Positions 8,443 through 16,229 of a stretch of DNA of 33,214 bases are shown piece after piece. Position numbers and translations under genes: made by a program. The notes beneath the pieces were generated by a model. The model searched no databases, had not been told where the DNA came from, and worked only from the letters and a program-made list of their open reading frames with translations. The DNA lies in IMG/VR virus record IMGVR_UViG_3300025132_000153, positions 1 to 33,214 of that record. One strand, 5' to 3'. This stretch comes from a virus. How positions within the stretch are numbered: position 1 is the first letter of the stretch; the number at the start of each line of letters is the position of its first letter.

Positions 8443-8766
8443 TTATTTAAAAATTTCTACAAGGTTTTCATCAAAGTATCGATGTACTACTGGTCGAGGG
8501 GCAGGTCTTTCAATTTTTTGTTCTCTAAAATTATATAACTCCACTGGGCTTCCATACCCAGCTTTTTCAAAAAAAGCGTTAACAGGAGCAACTGATTCTT
8601 TGGCAAGCATATTCCAAACAAAATTGTAAATTTCTTTTCTTGGCATTTTCTTTACGTCTTGCCCATTTACTGGATTAAACCATTGCTTATCTGGATTAGC
8701 TTTTTCTAAATATTCTCTAATTTTTTTGTCATCAACTTCAACTGTGTAATGCACATGAATTTTCAT
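8443..8766 (-). CDS. Leftward cassette gene 4, hypothetical (107 aa)
   Basis: The open frame extends further upstream, but the start is placed at the ATG at 8764-8766 because AAAAGGAAT lies just before it, embedded in the 3' end of the preceding gene, with one base between that gene's TAA and this ATG. The 107-aa product begins with a strand-like MKIHVHYTVEVDD and continues with charged helices. It is soluble. Not recognised. Last gene of the four-gene leftward cassette, reading into the shared terminator. Confidence 0.65.
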   Translation of the reverse strand: MKIHVHYTVEVDDKKIREYLEKANPDKQWFNPVNGQDVKKMPRKEIYNFVWNMLAKESVAPVNAFFEKAGYGSPVELYNFREQKIERPAPRPVVHRYFDENLVEIFK

Positions 8767-8767
8767 A

Positions 8768-9004
8768 TTAATTCCTTTTAATAGAAAGTTTAATGTCGTT
8801 TTTATTGGCGGCGTAAAATTCCTCAATTTCATTCCATGTAACTTTACCGCAAGGGTCAGAATGCCCAATGGTTTTTTTGAGCGAACCAAAGTGATTATCG
8901 AAAATACAAAAATATTCATCAAACCAAAGTGTTGATCGTCTGTACTGCTTGGCCGCTGTGCTGTGGTGCTTAACTGCATCTTTGAATGTTTCAAAACTAG
9001 TCAT
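8768..9004 (-). CDS. Leftward cassette gene 3, hypothetical (78 aa)
   Basis: The start at 9002-9004 is set by the SD TTGGAG in the 46-bp repeat; the longer in-frame reading would translate the repeat hairpin. The 78-aa product is aromatic- and charge-rich (WFDEYFCIFDNHFGSL, about residues 27-42). No known domain is recognised. Its 5' flank from SD to ATGAC is identical to that of the gene starting at 9368, so the two should share translation control. Confidence 0.65.
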   Translation of the reverse strand: MTSFETFKDAVKHHSTAAKQYRRSTLWFDEYFCIFDNHFGSLKKTIGHSDPCGKVTWNEIEEFYAANKNDIKLSIKRN

Positions 9005-9045
9005 ATCAATCTCCAAAAGGAGGGGCCTAAGCCCCTGTTGGTTAA
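9000..9045 (-). repeat. 46-bp direct repeat, copy 1: intergenic stop-hairpin-SD-start module
   Basis: A perfect 46-bp match to 9364-9409. Read on the minus strand it contains, in order: the TAA stop of the upstream gene, a hairpin AGGGGC-TTAG-GCCCCT, a T-rich run CCTTTT, the SD TTGGAG, and the ATGAC start of the downstream gene. CTCCTTTTGGAG inside it can form a second, competing hairpin covering the SD. It probably acts as attenuator or terminator plus ribosome site. Confidence 0.9.
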
Positions 9046-9368
9046 TCATTTTTTAATATCGATCTCCGTAATCCGAAAGACTGGATTCCACTCCCATCAA
9101 TATCTACTTCATCGGACTCATCCCCTTCCCAGATCGTGTTGCTCCAACGCTTCTCTAACTGGCGAATAATGACGGTGTATATTTCTTCCTCTTCCAGACC
9201 TCTTTCTCCAAGCGTATCAAATAATTCTTTTACGCCGTCAAACGCATCCTGTTCTAACGCCCCTACAGAGTACCTTGTCCATTTGCCAAAATTTTTACCG
9301 AAAAAAATATCGAGGATATTATTGACGTTATTAAATTTCCAAAAGTGTTCATAAGTTGGGTGTGTCAT
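9042..9368 (-). CDS. Leftward cassette gene 2, hypothetical (108 aa)
   Basis: The start is placed at the ATG at 9366-9368 inside repeat copy 2, with SD TTGGAG. The 108-aa acidic protein has an aromatic N-terminal part (HFWKFNNVNNILDIFFG, about 8-24), a helical middle rich in Glu (GLEEEEIYTVIIRQLEKRW) and an acidic turn near 81-91. Its stop lies in repeat copy 1. Unrecognised. Convergent small ORFs on the + strand here are shadows. Confidence 0.65.
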   Translation of the reverse strand: MTHPTYEHFWKFNNVNNILDIFFGKNFGKWTRYSVGALEQDAFDGVKELFDTLGERGLEEEEIYTVIIRQLEKRWSNTIWEGDESDEVDIDGSGIQSFGLRRSILKND

Positions 9369-9409
9369 ATCAATCTCCAAAAGGAGGGGCCTAAGCCCCT
9401 GTTGGTTAA
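9364..9409 (-). repeat. 46-bp direct repeat, copy 2: intergenic stop-hairpin-SD-start module
   Basis: Identical over 46 bp to 9000-9045 and with the same placement: it supplies the TAA of the upstream gene (9406-9408) and the SD and ATGAC start of the downstream gene (9366-9368). Flanking coding sequence is not conserved between the two copies, so the unit is the junction itself. A diverged version of just the SD-to-ATG part precedes the first cassette gene at 9724-9741. Confidence 0.9.
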
Positions 9410-9726
9410 ATACAAAAAAATCCACGCTGTGCAAAGAAGCCCCAGTAAGTGCCGTTCTGTAATCGTGTCATATAATCATTCATCATAAACACAGGGGTAT
9501 AACGTCCTGATGAGGGCAATTTTACAATTAGGTGTTTCATGCCAATGTTAACGTTATTGAATGTGTCAAAGTCGTTGCCCTCTTTTTCTGCAACGGCAGA
9601 TGCGCGGTCATAAGTCGCATAAGTTTTTACGCTAGACTTGTTTTCAACAATTCGCGCCTCAATGCGCGGTACTAAATTGCCTAGAAAGTTGCCGCCGATT
9701 TCGTTGGTGTTTTCTAAAGTGTTCAT
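9406..9726 (-). CDS. Leftward cassette gene 1, hypothetical (106 aa)
   Basis: First gene after the leftward promoter. The ATG at 9724-9726 has SD TTTGGAGAAATTGAT before it; the frame is open further upstream but that part would cover the promoter. The 106-aa product has an N-terminal amphipathic part, a charged middle (VRIEARIVENK type) and an aromatic C-terminus (NGTYWGFFAQRGFFCI). Its stop is in repeat copy 2. No family recognised. Confidence 0.65.
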   Translation of the reverse strand: MNTLENTNEIGGNFLGNLVPRIEARIVENKSSVKTYATYDRASAVAEKEGNDFDTFNNVNIGMKHLIVKLPSSGRYTPVFMMNDYMTRLQNGTYWGFFAQRGFFCI

Positions 9727-9759
9727 ATCAATTTCTCCAAATAAATAATCAATAAACAA

Positions 9760-9788
9760 CATATATGCTGTTTCTAGCATACAGTCAA
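9760..9788 (-). promoter_or_regulatory. Leftward sigma70-type promoter of the four-gene cassette
   Basis: On the minus strand TTGACT (9783-9788) is separated by exactly 17 bases from TATATG (9760-9765), close to the TTGACA/TATAAT consensus. It lies 34 bases upstream of the first cassette start. The spacer contains an inverted repeat, so the promoter is probably repressible. It is among the strongest promoter-like sequences seen in the window. Confidence 0.75.
9764..9781. promoter_or_regulatory. Candidate operator, inverted repeat in the promoter spacer
   Basis: TATGCT (9764-9769) and AGCATA (9776-9781) are perfect 6-bp inverted arms around GTTTCT, filling the spacer between the -10 and -35 boxes. 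A dimeric repressor bound here would block the cassette promoter. It differs from the palindromes of the 31 kb control region, so a different regulator, possibly from the host, is implied. Confidence 0.5.
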
Positions 9789-9795
9789 GAGGAAA

Positions 9796-11157
9796 ATGCA
9801 AAAAAAAATACAAAATCCAAAATGGTTTTCTGTGCCATTTACTCGCGGTAAAGTGATGCAGATTGGCGGTGATGCCGCGCTGTTTAATCACTGGAAAAAA
9901 ACAGGTGATGTTAGCATTATAAAAGACGGCGCATTAGATGCTCTGGTTATATGCGGCGAAGAAATACCAGCTAATAATTCACCAGCCGAATGGGAAAGAG
10001 TTGTTAAAGCTGACGGCAATATTGTTTTTATAAATTCCGACTCAAACGAAGCGGAGCAAAACGCAAAACATCTCTGGCCTGATATGGTCGTTGCTAAAAA
10101 ACGATACGGCTTATTGGTGATGAGCAAAAATAAAGAACTGGCTGAAAAGCCAAAACCTAAAAATTCCTGTTTGGTTATTCGATATGGCGCATGGGGCGAT
10201 CAGATAATTTGCGCTGGTGTATTTCCTTTACTAAAAGAGCAAGGCCACCACATCACATTGAACTGCCAAACACCACAGGACATTATCAACGCAACCAACC
10301 CTCATGTTGATGAAATGATGGTGCAAGATCGAGATCAGGTTGATAACGATGATCTGCTAGAATACTGGAATGCGATAGCAACAGAATACGACAAGGTAAT
10401 TAATTTAAGCGAAAGCATAGAAGGCGAATTATTATTATCGTCTGATAGCGCAAAATTTTTCTGGCCGCAGAGCGCAAGGCATAAATTGTTTAATGCGAAC
10501 TATATGGAGCGGACACATGATGTTGCTGGCGTTAAACATAATTTTTCTCGATCCGTATTCTATGCAACAAGTGATGAGAGGGCGAAAGCCGAAGAAATAC
10601 GGCAAAGGTTTAACGCGCCGTTAATCTGCTGGGCAGTAGCTGGTTCTGCCGTCCATAAATGGTATCCGCATATGGGCAAGGTGCTGGCAAAGCTGTTAGC
10701 AGAGACAGACGCATATATCATGCTAATGGGCGATGATGAGGCAATCCCATTGCAAGATAGCGCGATTGCAGAAGCACAGGGAATATACGGCGATGTAAGC
10801 CGTATAGCGGCTCAATGCGGTACGTTGCCGATGCGTGGGAGCATGGCGATAGCAGATACGGCAGACGTTGTTGTAGGGCCAGAAACAGGGCTTCTAAACG
10901 CTGTTGGCAGAAGTAAAAACCATAAGGTTGTGTTGGTTAGCCATAGCGGTAAAGAACAGCTAACGAAACACTGGATTAATGCAAAGGAAATACTGCCAGA
11001 GAAAGCCCCATGCTTTCCATGTCACAGGTTGCACTTTTCTTTTGAGCATTGCTCTAAGGACGAAACAACAGGCGCATCACTCTGTAATGCGGTTATTGAG
11101 CCAGAAACAATATTTAAGGCTATAAAAAATGGATTACACAAATCTAGTAGCAAGTAA
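9796..11157 (+). CDS. Glycosyltransferase family 9-like protein with methyltransferase-like N-terminus
   Basis: A 453-aa protein. Residues about 126-445 resemble the heptosyltransferase family GT9: SCLVIRYGAWGDQIICAGVFP (124-144, the LIIRxGAxGD loop), a Rossmann-like half near 277-315 (ICWAVAGSAVHKWYP) and VVVGPETGLLNAVG (358-371), equivalent to the nucleotide-sugar site. Cys406, Cys409, Cys419 and Cys430 may bind metal or form disulfides. Residues 20-110 (DALVICGEEIP...EWERVVKADGNIVFI) look like a decayed class I methyltransferase. It probably glycosylates a virion protein or host surface sugar. SD AGAGGA precedes the ATG, and the gene overlaps the adaptor gene by 29 bases. Confidence 0.75.
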   Translation: MQKKIQNPKWFSVPFTRGKVMQIGGDAALFNHWKKTGDVSIIKDGALDALVICGEEIPANNSPAEWERVVKADGNIVFINSDSNEAEQNAKHLWPDMVVAKKRYGLLVMSKNKELAEKPKPKNSCLVIRYGAWGDQIICAGVFPLLKEQGHHITLNCQTPQDIINATNPHVDEMMVQDRDQVDNDDLLEYWNAIATEYDKVINLSESIEGELLLSSDSAKFFWPQSARHKLFNANYMERTHDVAGVKHNFSRSVFYATSDERAKAEEIRQRFNAPLICWAVAGSAVHKWYPHMGKVLAKLLAETDAYIMLMGDDEAIPLQDSAIAEAQGIYGDVSRIAAQCGTLPMRGSMAIADTADVVVGPETGLLNAVGRSKNHKVVLVSHSGKEQLTKHWINAKEILPEKAPCFPCHRLHFSFEHCSKDETTGASLCNAVIEPETIFKAIKNGLHKSSSK

Positions 11158-11758
11158 AACGACAGACGGCTCTATACAGAACTGGGTGAACAACGACTCC
11201 TTTTCTGCAACGACTGTATTAAGCGAAGCAGAGGATTGGATTTTCCGCAGATTGCGTGTGCGTGAAATGCTGTCAATTGCAACTGGCAATATGGTTGTTG
11301 GGCAAGACTATATAGCAGTGCCTAGCAACTTTGTAGCGTCACGCTCATTCTATTACAGTGGCACAGAAAAGGTTGAGATCAAGCACAGCACACTAGATGC
11401 GATAGAGGCGGCACGATCCTATGACGCAAGTGGAAACGTTAGCCAAGGCAAGCCAACAACGTTTTATGTTGATAGCACAAATGCCTATTTCCCAATTGCG
11501 CCTAACGCAACTTTTCCGTATCGCTGGCGATACTATGCACAGCCCACAGCATTAGGGCCGTCTAATACAACCAATTTTTTGACAAACCAAAGCCCACGCC
11601 TATTGCGGTGCATTTGCTTGGCAATGGCGAATGAATTTTTAAAACAGGATAGCGATAAACTGTATTGGTTACGATTAGCAGAGGGCGAGATAGAAACATT
11701 GCATGTCGCTGACGATGAAGTGCGTTGGGATTTAGACGTTTCAGTTGTGGTAACATGA
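11129..11758 (+). CDS. Head-to-tail adaptor (SU10 adaptor-like)
   Basis: A 209-aa protein that should form the ring between portal and tail nozzle. The opening MDYTNLVASKTTDGSIQNWV, the following AEDWIFRRLRVREM (about residues 34-47) and the C-terminal helix SPRLLRCICLAMANEFLKQD (about 154-173) fit the SU10-type adaptor family. It starts inside the end of the glycosyltransferase gene, 29 bases before its stop, indicating one transcript. This marks the beginning of the tail gene block. Confidence 0.8.
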   Translation: MDYTNLVASKTTDGSIQNWVNNDSFSATTVLSEAEDWIFRRLRVREMLSIATGNMVVGQDYIAVPSNFVASRSFYYSGTEKVEIKHSTLDAIEAARSYDASGNVSQGKPTTFYVDSTNAYFPIAPNATFPYRWRYYAQPTALGPSNTTNFLTNQSPRLLRCICLAMANEFLKQDSDKLYWLRLAEGEIETLHVADDEVRWDLDVSVVVT

Positions 11759-11759
11759 C

Positions 11760-12119
11760 ATGGCCCAACTTCCTGTTGAGCAAGCAGTCCAAGACCTTGA
11801 AAACAAAAAAAGAGACAGGCTCCCAGTCGTTTCAGACTTGGCGGCGCAATCTCTCACAGCGTCAGGCAGTACCGCGACAGATGCCGCTGACATCAACGCA
11901 ACGCTTGTCCTTATCACAACGGCTGGAAGCGGTAGCGGAGTTAAGTTACCGTTGGCATATGAAGGTAGCTTTATTTGCATACGAAATAGTGGTGCAAATA
12001 CCGCTACGGTTTATTGCCAAACTAACGAAACAGTAAACGGTTCAGCAACCACAACAATTGCCGCATCGACTAGCAAAATGTTTTTTGCGCCATCACCAAC
12101 AACTTGGTTTACAATTTAG
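11760..12119 (+). CDS. Virion-associated beta-rich protein (putative, 119 aa)
   Basis: A 119-aa protein with a helical N-terminus (about 1-35) and a beta-rich, Thr/Ala/Gly-rich remainder ending in a pattern seen in small phage tail or head-fibre proteins (GVKLPLAYEGSFICIRNSG, then TVYCQTNETVNGS). It starts directly after the adaptor stop and ends ten bases before the fibre gene, separated by an AGGAG SD. It is likely structural, perhaps a connector for the fibre. No exact family can be named. Confidence 0.6.
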   Translation: MAQLPVEQAVQDLENKKRDRLPVVSDLAAQSLTASGSTATDAADINATLVLITTAGSGSGVKLPLAYEGSFICIRNSGANTATVYCQTNETVNGSATTTIAASTSKMFFAPSPTTWFTI

Positions 12120-12128
12120 GAGCAACCA

Positions 12129-13817
12129 ATGGCTTCAACACCATCAGATAGGCTAGGGCTACGGCTCATTGGCACTGGCGATTTTCAAGACACTTGGGGA
12201 TCAGAATTAAACAGCGACACGCTTAACCTGATAGATGAGGGTATAGCTGGCGTTGAGACAATTGCGCTAAGTGGTGACGTAACGCTTTCGACAACACAGT
12301 ATGTCAGCAATCAGTCACGCAATAGGGTTTTACGATTTACAAATAATAGCTTGTCTGGAACGCCAACAGTAACGTTGCCATCGACAGAGCGTTTTTACAT
12401 TATTCATAATGCGCTTGGCGGCACATACGGCATAACGTTTTCAAACGGTTCTGCAACCGTATCAGTGGCGGCAAATATCACCACAGCTTTAATCTGGCAA
12501 ACTGGGTCTGTTTTATACGGCATTGATCTAGCGACAGGCGCAGACGTTGCCACAGTAGCCCCACAGGTGACAAATGGGAACATAGCGTCAATAGCCGCGC
12601 AGATAGCTAATAGCAATATTCCAAACCTTGCGGCATCTGCGGTTATAACTTCTATGAATGCGCTTTCTCCGCAAGCAGTGCGCGATGATATGGCGTTGCT
12701 TGCAGTGGCAGATGTAATTGATGATATGGCTTTGTTAGCAGTGCCAGACGTTATTAGTGATATGAATACGCTTGCTGTTCCAGACGTTATTTCCGACATA
12801 AATACGTTGGCAACGCCTGATGTGGTTTCCGATCTCAATACGTTAGCAACGCCTGATATTGTCGCAGATATGAATGCGCTGGCGGTTACTGATGTTTTGG
12901 CAGATATGGCGGCATTAGCTGAAACAGATGTGCTTGCAGATATGGCAACGTTAGCTGTGCCAGATATAATATCTGACATGAATACGTTGGCAGTGGCAGA
13001 CGTAATAAGTGACATGAATACGCTGGCAACGGCAGACATCGTTTCTGACATGAATACTTTGGCAAATGCTGACGTAATAAGTGACATGAATACATTAGCT
13101 AGTGCAGATATTGTTAATGACATGAATACGCTTGCTGTGCCTGACGTAATAAGTGACATGAACACATTGGCTAGTGCTGACATCGTTAATGACATGAATG
13201 TTTTAGGCACTGCCGCAAACGTTACTCATATGGCTACATTGGCTGATATTCAAGACGGCACAGTAGCAACAAACGCAATAACAATCGCCGCAACTAATTC
13301 AAATAACATAACCGATTATTCTAAAACATACCTTGGGCCTAAATCATCTGCCCCGACACAACGCAATGATGGTACGGCTTTGCAAGCTGGTGACTTAGTG
13401 TTCAGAACAGACACCGACCAGATGCAAGTGAGAAATGCGGCTAACAATGCTTGGGCTACGGTTGCTGTAACAGCCTCAAACTTCCTAACAGTGTCAAATA
13501 ATCTTTCGGACTTGGCATCAGCATCGACCGCCAGAACCAATTTAAATCTTGGCTCTATTGCCACACAAGCATCAAACAGCGTTTCAATAACAGGCGGTGC
13601 AATATCTGGCATTACAGATTTGGCGGTTGCAGACGGCGGTACTGGCGTAGGTACACACACTCAATACGGAGTTCTTGTCGGGGCTGGAACTGGTGCGGTT
13701 CATTCAACGGCGGCTGGAACGGCTGGACAAGTTTTAACTGCTCAAGCTGGGGCGAACCCAATCTGGGCAAATGCCGCAAGTGGCTATTCGTTCGCAACCC
13801 AGTTTAAATTTAGTTAG
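12129..13817 (+). CDS. Tail fibre protein with 12-residue repeats
   Basis: A 562-aa fibre. Residues 1-140 form the virion-attachment part (SDRLGLRLIGTGDFQDTWGS start). Residues 186-365 are 15 tandem 12-residue repeats of type SDMNTLAVPDVI, probably a trimeric coiled or helical shaft. The C-terminal part has fibre-type modules: NLSDLASASTARTNLNLGS (about 458-476) and VADGGTGVGTHTQYG (about 500-514), ending in aromatic residues. SD AGGAGC precedes the ATG. It probably forms part of the host-binding apparatus together with the next two genes. Confidence 0.85.
   Translation: MASTPSDRLGLRLIGTGDFQDTWGSELNSDTLNLIDEGIAGVETIALSGDVTLSTTQYVSNQSRNRVLRFTNNSLSGTPTVTLPSTERFYIIHNALGGTYGITFSNGSATVSVAANITTALIWQTGSVLYGIDLATGADVATVAPQVTNGNIASIAAQIANSNIPNLAASAVITSMNALSPQAVRDDMALLAVADVIDDMALLAVPDVISDMNTLAVPDVISDINTLATPDVVSDLNTLATPDIVADMNALAVTDVLADMAALAETDVLADMATLAVPDIISDMNTLAVADVISDMNTLATADIVSDMNTLANADVISDMNTLASADIVNDMNTLAVPDVISDMNTLASADIVNDMNVLGTAANVTHMATLADIQDGTVATNAITIAATNSNNITDYSKTYLGPKSSAPTQRNDGTALQAGDLVFRTDTDQMQVRNAANNAWATVAVTASNFLTVSNNLSDLASASTARTNLNLGSIATQASNSVSITGGAISGITDLAVADGGTGVGTHTQYGVLVGAGTGAVHSTAAGTAGQVLTAQAGANPIWANAASGYSFATQFKFS
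12684..13223 (+). repeat. Fifteen tandem 36-bp coding repeats in the fibre gene
   Basis: Fifteen units of 36 bp, each encoding a variant of S-D-M-N-T-L-A-x-x-D-V/I-V/I, without spacers, plus a degenerate sixteenth (THMATLAD). Third-codon positions and some residues vary, so copies have diverged, but pairs such as units 12 and 14 (both SDMNTLASADIV) are identical in protein and suggest recent duplication. Such arrays expand and contract by recombination and set shaft length. Confidence 0.9.
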
Positions 13818-13826
13818 GAGCATAAA

Positions 13827-15578
13827 ATGGCAGACAGAATTAAACAGATTGCATTCAAAGAATTTACACCGTCAGAACTACAGGCTGGAACACCTTTTAA
13901 TGTTCAAACAGGAGCAACTGATGCTTATGTTGTTAAGTCAATTGAGACAACTCAAAAAATTGATACAGCGGAAGGGGCGATAACCGCTACAGCTTCAGTT
14001 GGGCTAACGAGTGATTTCAACAATGGAAAATATGTGTCGCTTGGAAATGTTGCTAAACAGGGTAAAGTTGGTCAAACAGGAAATGTTATAGTTGATGCTA
14101 ATTCAACTTTGAGCATTAGACCAACGGCAAAAACAATTACTTTTAAAGATACTCATATTGAAAGATTAGCATATGTAAGTACTTCAAGCGCAACACAATT
14201 AAGGCAAAAAACGCCCACCGTAAACGGTGCATCTGAAGCCGCTGAATCGCCAACAACAGTCGGTACAACTTCGATGGGAACAAACTTTACTGGCGCTAGT
14301 TTTACTGGGGCGGTAGCAAATCAATTTATGGTATTTACTGAAAATACAAAATATTCCCCTACCAAAAAATTAGCTATTGCTAAAATTTCAGACGGCAATA
14401 GTTCAAATCTAATTAAAATATCTGATTACGATGGGACAACAAACTATATTAATAATACTAATGGTGGCAGTAGACAATTTGATTTTGATGGTCGATTTAT
14501 TTTCAATAATTGGGGCGGCCAACAGGCAGGTGTTTATGATACCAAAGCCCCAGCTTCAGTTACTATGGCAAATGGATCAACGCAAAGTCGCGCATTAACA
14601 TCAGGGCCAAATCATTTTTACCTTAGATACACATCTTCGGCTGGCGGTGCTATTACGTTAGGCGGCAACTCAACGTACCCGAGATGCTTTGTTACTTATT
14701 TTTCAGATGTTGGAAAACGTTATTTGTTTGTGTCAAATAATTATCAAGATGGGTTTCACTTATTTGAACTTCCAGATTATGATGATAGTGACTCTGGTGG
14801 CGGTGCTTATGCTAGCTCGAATGTCGCCGATGTTCCTACGTCTGCCTACTATCAGTTAGGGCATCGTAGCAATAATCAACAACAAAACATGGGGCCAACC
14901 CCCAACGGATCAACAAACCACTTTAATGCAAGCTATGTTTTGAACAACTATATGGGTGCTGGAACTGGTCACTCATGGATTATCGGAACGAGCGCGGCAA
15001 GCACAACTAAGCGCATATTGATTTTTCAAAATGGTACAAACAGCACTTCAACAAACCGATTATATTTTATGTGGGCTGATTTTGGTACAATAAGCACTAC
15101 AGACCCAAATCAGGGCGGGGGTCAAAACGAAGCATATAGTATTAGCAAGGCAGAACTGGCGAGTGAATGTGGTTGGGCCACCAGCGCAAGCTGGGCAGAC
15201 GAAGGTAGCGGTAGACTTGCTTATATTGATGCCGCATCATTTGGCACATTAACAGGATCAGGGGCAAGGTGGGACCCAAATAGCCGATTTGTTCTTGATC
15301 AAGACGTTTTATATTTCACAAATCGAATGGCTCACGGCACAGGGGAAGGCCCAGTCGTTGCTTGGAATCTAAAAACAAATGTTGTTACAGCCCCGATTAC
15401 TTGGGCTGAATATGACGATTCAAGCGGAACTAATTTAGCAAACCCAGATAACAAAAATTGGCATGGCCATATGCAGTATTTGCTAACTCCAACCACAGCA
15501 GAGATAAATGCCAGAACTTATACAAAAGCACCAGCATTAACGGTTCGCATATCTGGCGTTCACGAAGACCGCTCATAG
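13827..15578 (+). CDS. Tail fibre/spike-like structural protein (583 aa)
   Basis: A 583-aa beta-rich protein, rich in Gly, Ser, Thr and Asn, typical of phage fibre or spike subunits. No coiled-coil repeat is visible. The central region has repeated aromatic-Gly turns (FDGRFIFNNWGGQQ; YLFVSNNYQDGFHLFELPDYD) that could be propeller blades. The last 60 residues are rich in His/Trp (NWHGHMQYLL). It begins nine bases after the fibre gene with SD AGGAG. A receptor-binding or surface-exposed tail role is inferred from composition and position. No enzyme motif is recognised. Confidence 0.6.
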   Translation: MADRIKQIAFKEFTPSELQAGTPFNVQTGATDAYVVKSIETTQKIDTAEGAITATASVGLTSDFNNGKYVSLGNVAKQGKVGQTGNVIVDANSTLSIRPTAKTITFKDTHIERLAYVSTSSATQLRQKTPTVNGASEAAESPTTVGTTSMGTNFTGASFTGAVANQFMVFTENTKYSPTKKLAIAKISDGNSSNLIKISDYDGTTNYINNTNGGSRQFDFDGRFIFNNWGGQQAGVYDTKAPASVTMANGSTQSRALTSGPNHFYLRYTSSAGGAITLGGNSTYPRCFVTYFSDVGKRYLFVSNNYQDGFHLFELPDYDDSDSGGGAYASSNVADVPTSAYYQLGHRSNNQQQNMGPTPNGSTNHFNASYVLNNYMGAGTGHSWIIGTSAASTTKRILIFQNGTNSTSTNRLYFMWADFGTISTTDPNQGGGQNEAYSISKAELASECGWATSASWADEGSGRLAYIDAASFGTLTGSGARWDPNSRFVLDQDVLYFTNRMAHGTGEGPVVAWNLKTNVVTAPITWAEYDDSSGTNLANPDNKNWHGHMQYLLTPTTAEINARTYTKAPALTVRISGVHEDRS

Positions 15579-15587
15579 GAGATAGCT

Positions 15588-16220
15588 ATGCTGACAGATG
15601 GTTTATTCAACAAAGAAATTCCTTCGCCAAGCACTAGTGGAAATGTTTTAACTAGTGATGGAAACCACTGGGTATCTCAAGCGGCGGCTGGTGGCGGTTC
15701 AATGAACCTGATCCAAAGCGTTAGTATAAGTGCCGGCGATACAACCGCCACAGTAACAGGAATGAACAGCACCTATGACAGATTTGTTATTATGGGGAGC
15801 CAAATAAGAATACAAGGTGGTGCATCACAGATACGAGTAACACGCGAGGTAGGTAGTGCTTACACAATGAGTGCCAGATACAGCCAATTTAATTTTCAAA
15901 GCAATACATCAAGTATTTCTAATAGCAATCAAAATGGCTCAGATCAAGCATTTGTTATAATAGGCCAAAGTTTAGATGGCACTAACGCTAATAGTACTAC
16001 GATGTTTGAATTTCATGTAGATAAACCAAGTGATACGTCTCTTAATAAATTGTATTCTTATAATCTACGCAGTGTTATTGCGACAGACCCCTACTTAAAA
16101 CAATCCACAGGGGTAATTTACGATCAAACAACCTCTGCTGTTACAGGTATTCGTTTTTATCCAAACACTGGATCATTTTTAGGCGGGGCCATTCGTTTGT
16201 ACGGCATAAGTAATAGTTAG
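15588..16220 (+). CDS. Distal tail fibre / receptor-binding protein (putative, 210 aa)
   Basis: A 210-aa protein. Its N-terminus (STSGNVLTSDGNHWVSQAAAGGG) repeats the T-x-G-x-V-L-T-x-x-G...W linker motif also found at the end of the 12129 fibre. The rest is a beta-sandwich-like domain ending in GGAIRLYGISNS, an ending common in phage receptor-binding domains. It probably forms the distal tip of a fibre. It lies between the large spike-like gene and the chaperone gene, as receptor-binding genes often do. Confidence 0.65.
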   Translation: MLTDGLFNKEIPSPSTSGNVLTSDGNHWVSQAAAGGGSMNLIQSVSISAGDTTATVTGMNSTYDRFVIMGSQIRIQGGASQIRVTREVGSAYTMSARYSQFNFQSNTSSISNSNQNGSDQAFVIIGQSLDGTNANSTTMFEFHVDKPSDTSLNKLYSYNLRSVIATDPYLKQSTGVIYDQTTSAVTGIRFYPNTGSFLGGAIRLYGISNS

Positions 16221-16229
16221 GGAAATATT

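Noticed and set aside
12404-13210. 268-aa open frame on the minus strand with repeated Met-Ser-Leu units
   Set aside because: It is the exact antisense of the fibre repeat array; its periodicity comes from the 36-bp coding repeat. No SD or promoter of its own.
12684-13223. Regular 36-bp repeats resembling CRISPR repeat length
   Set aside because: The units are contiguous with no unique spacers and are in frame within the fibre gene.
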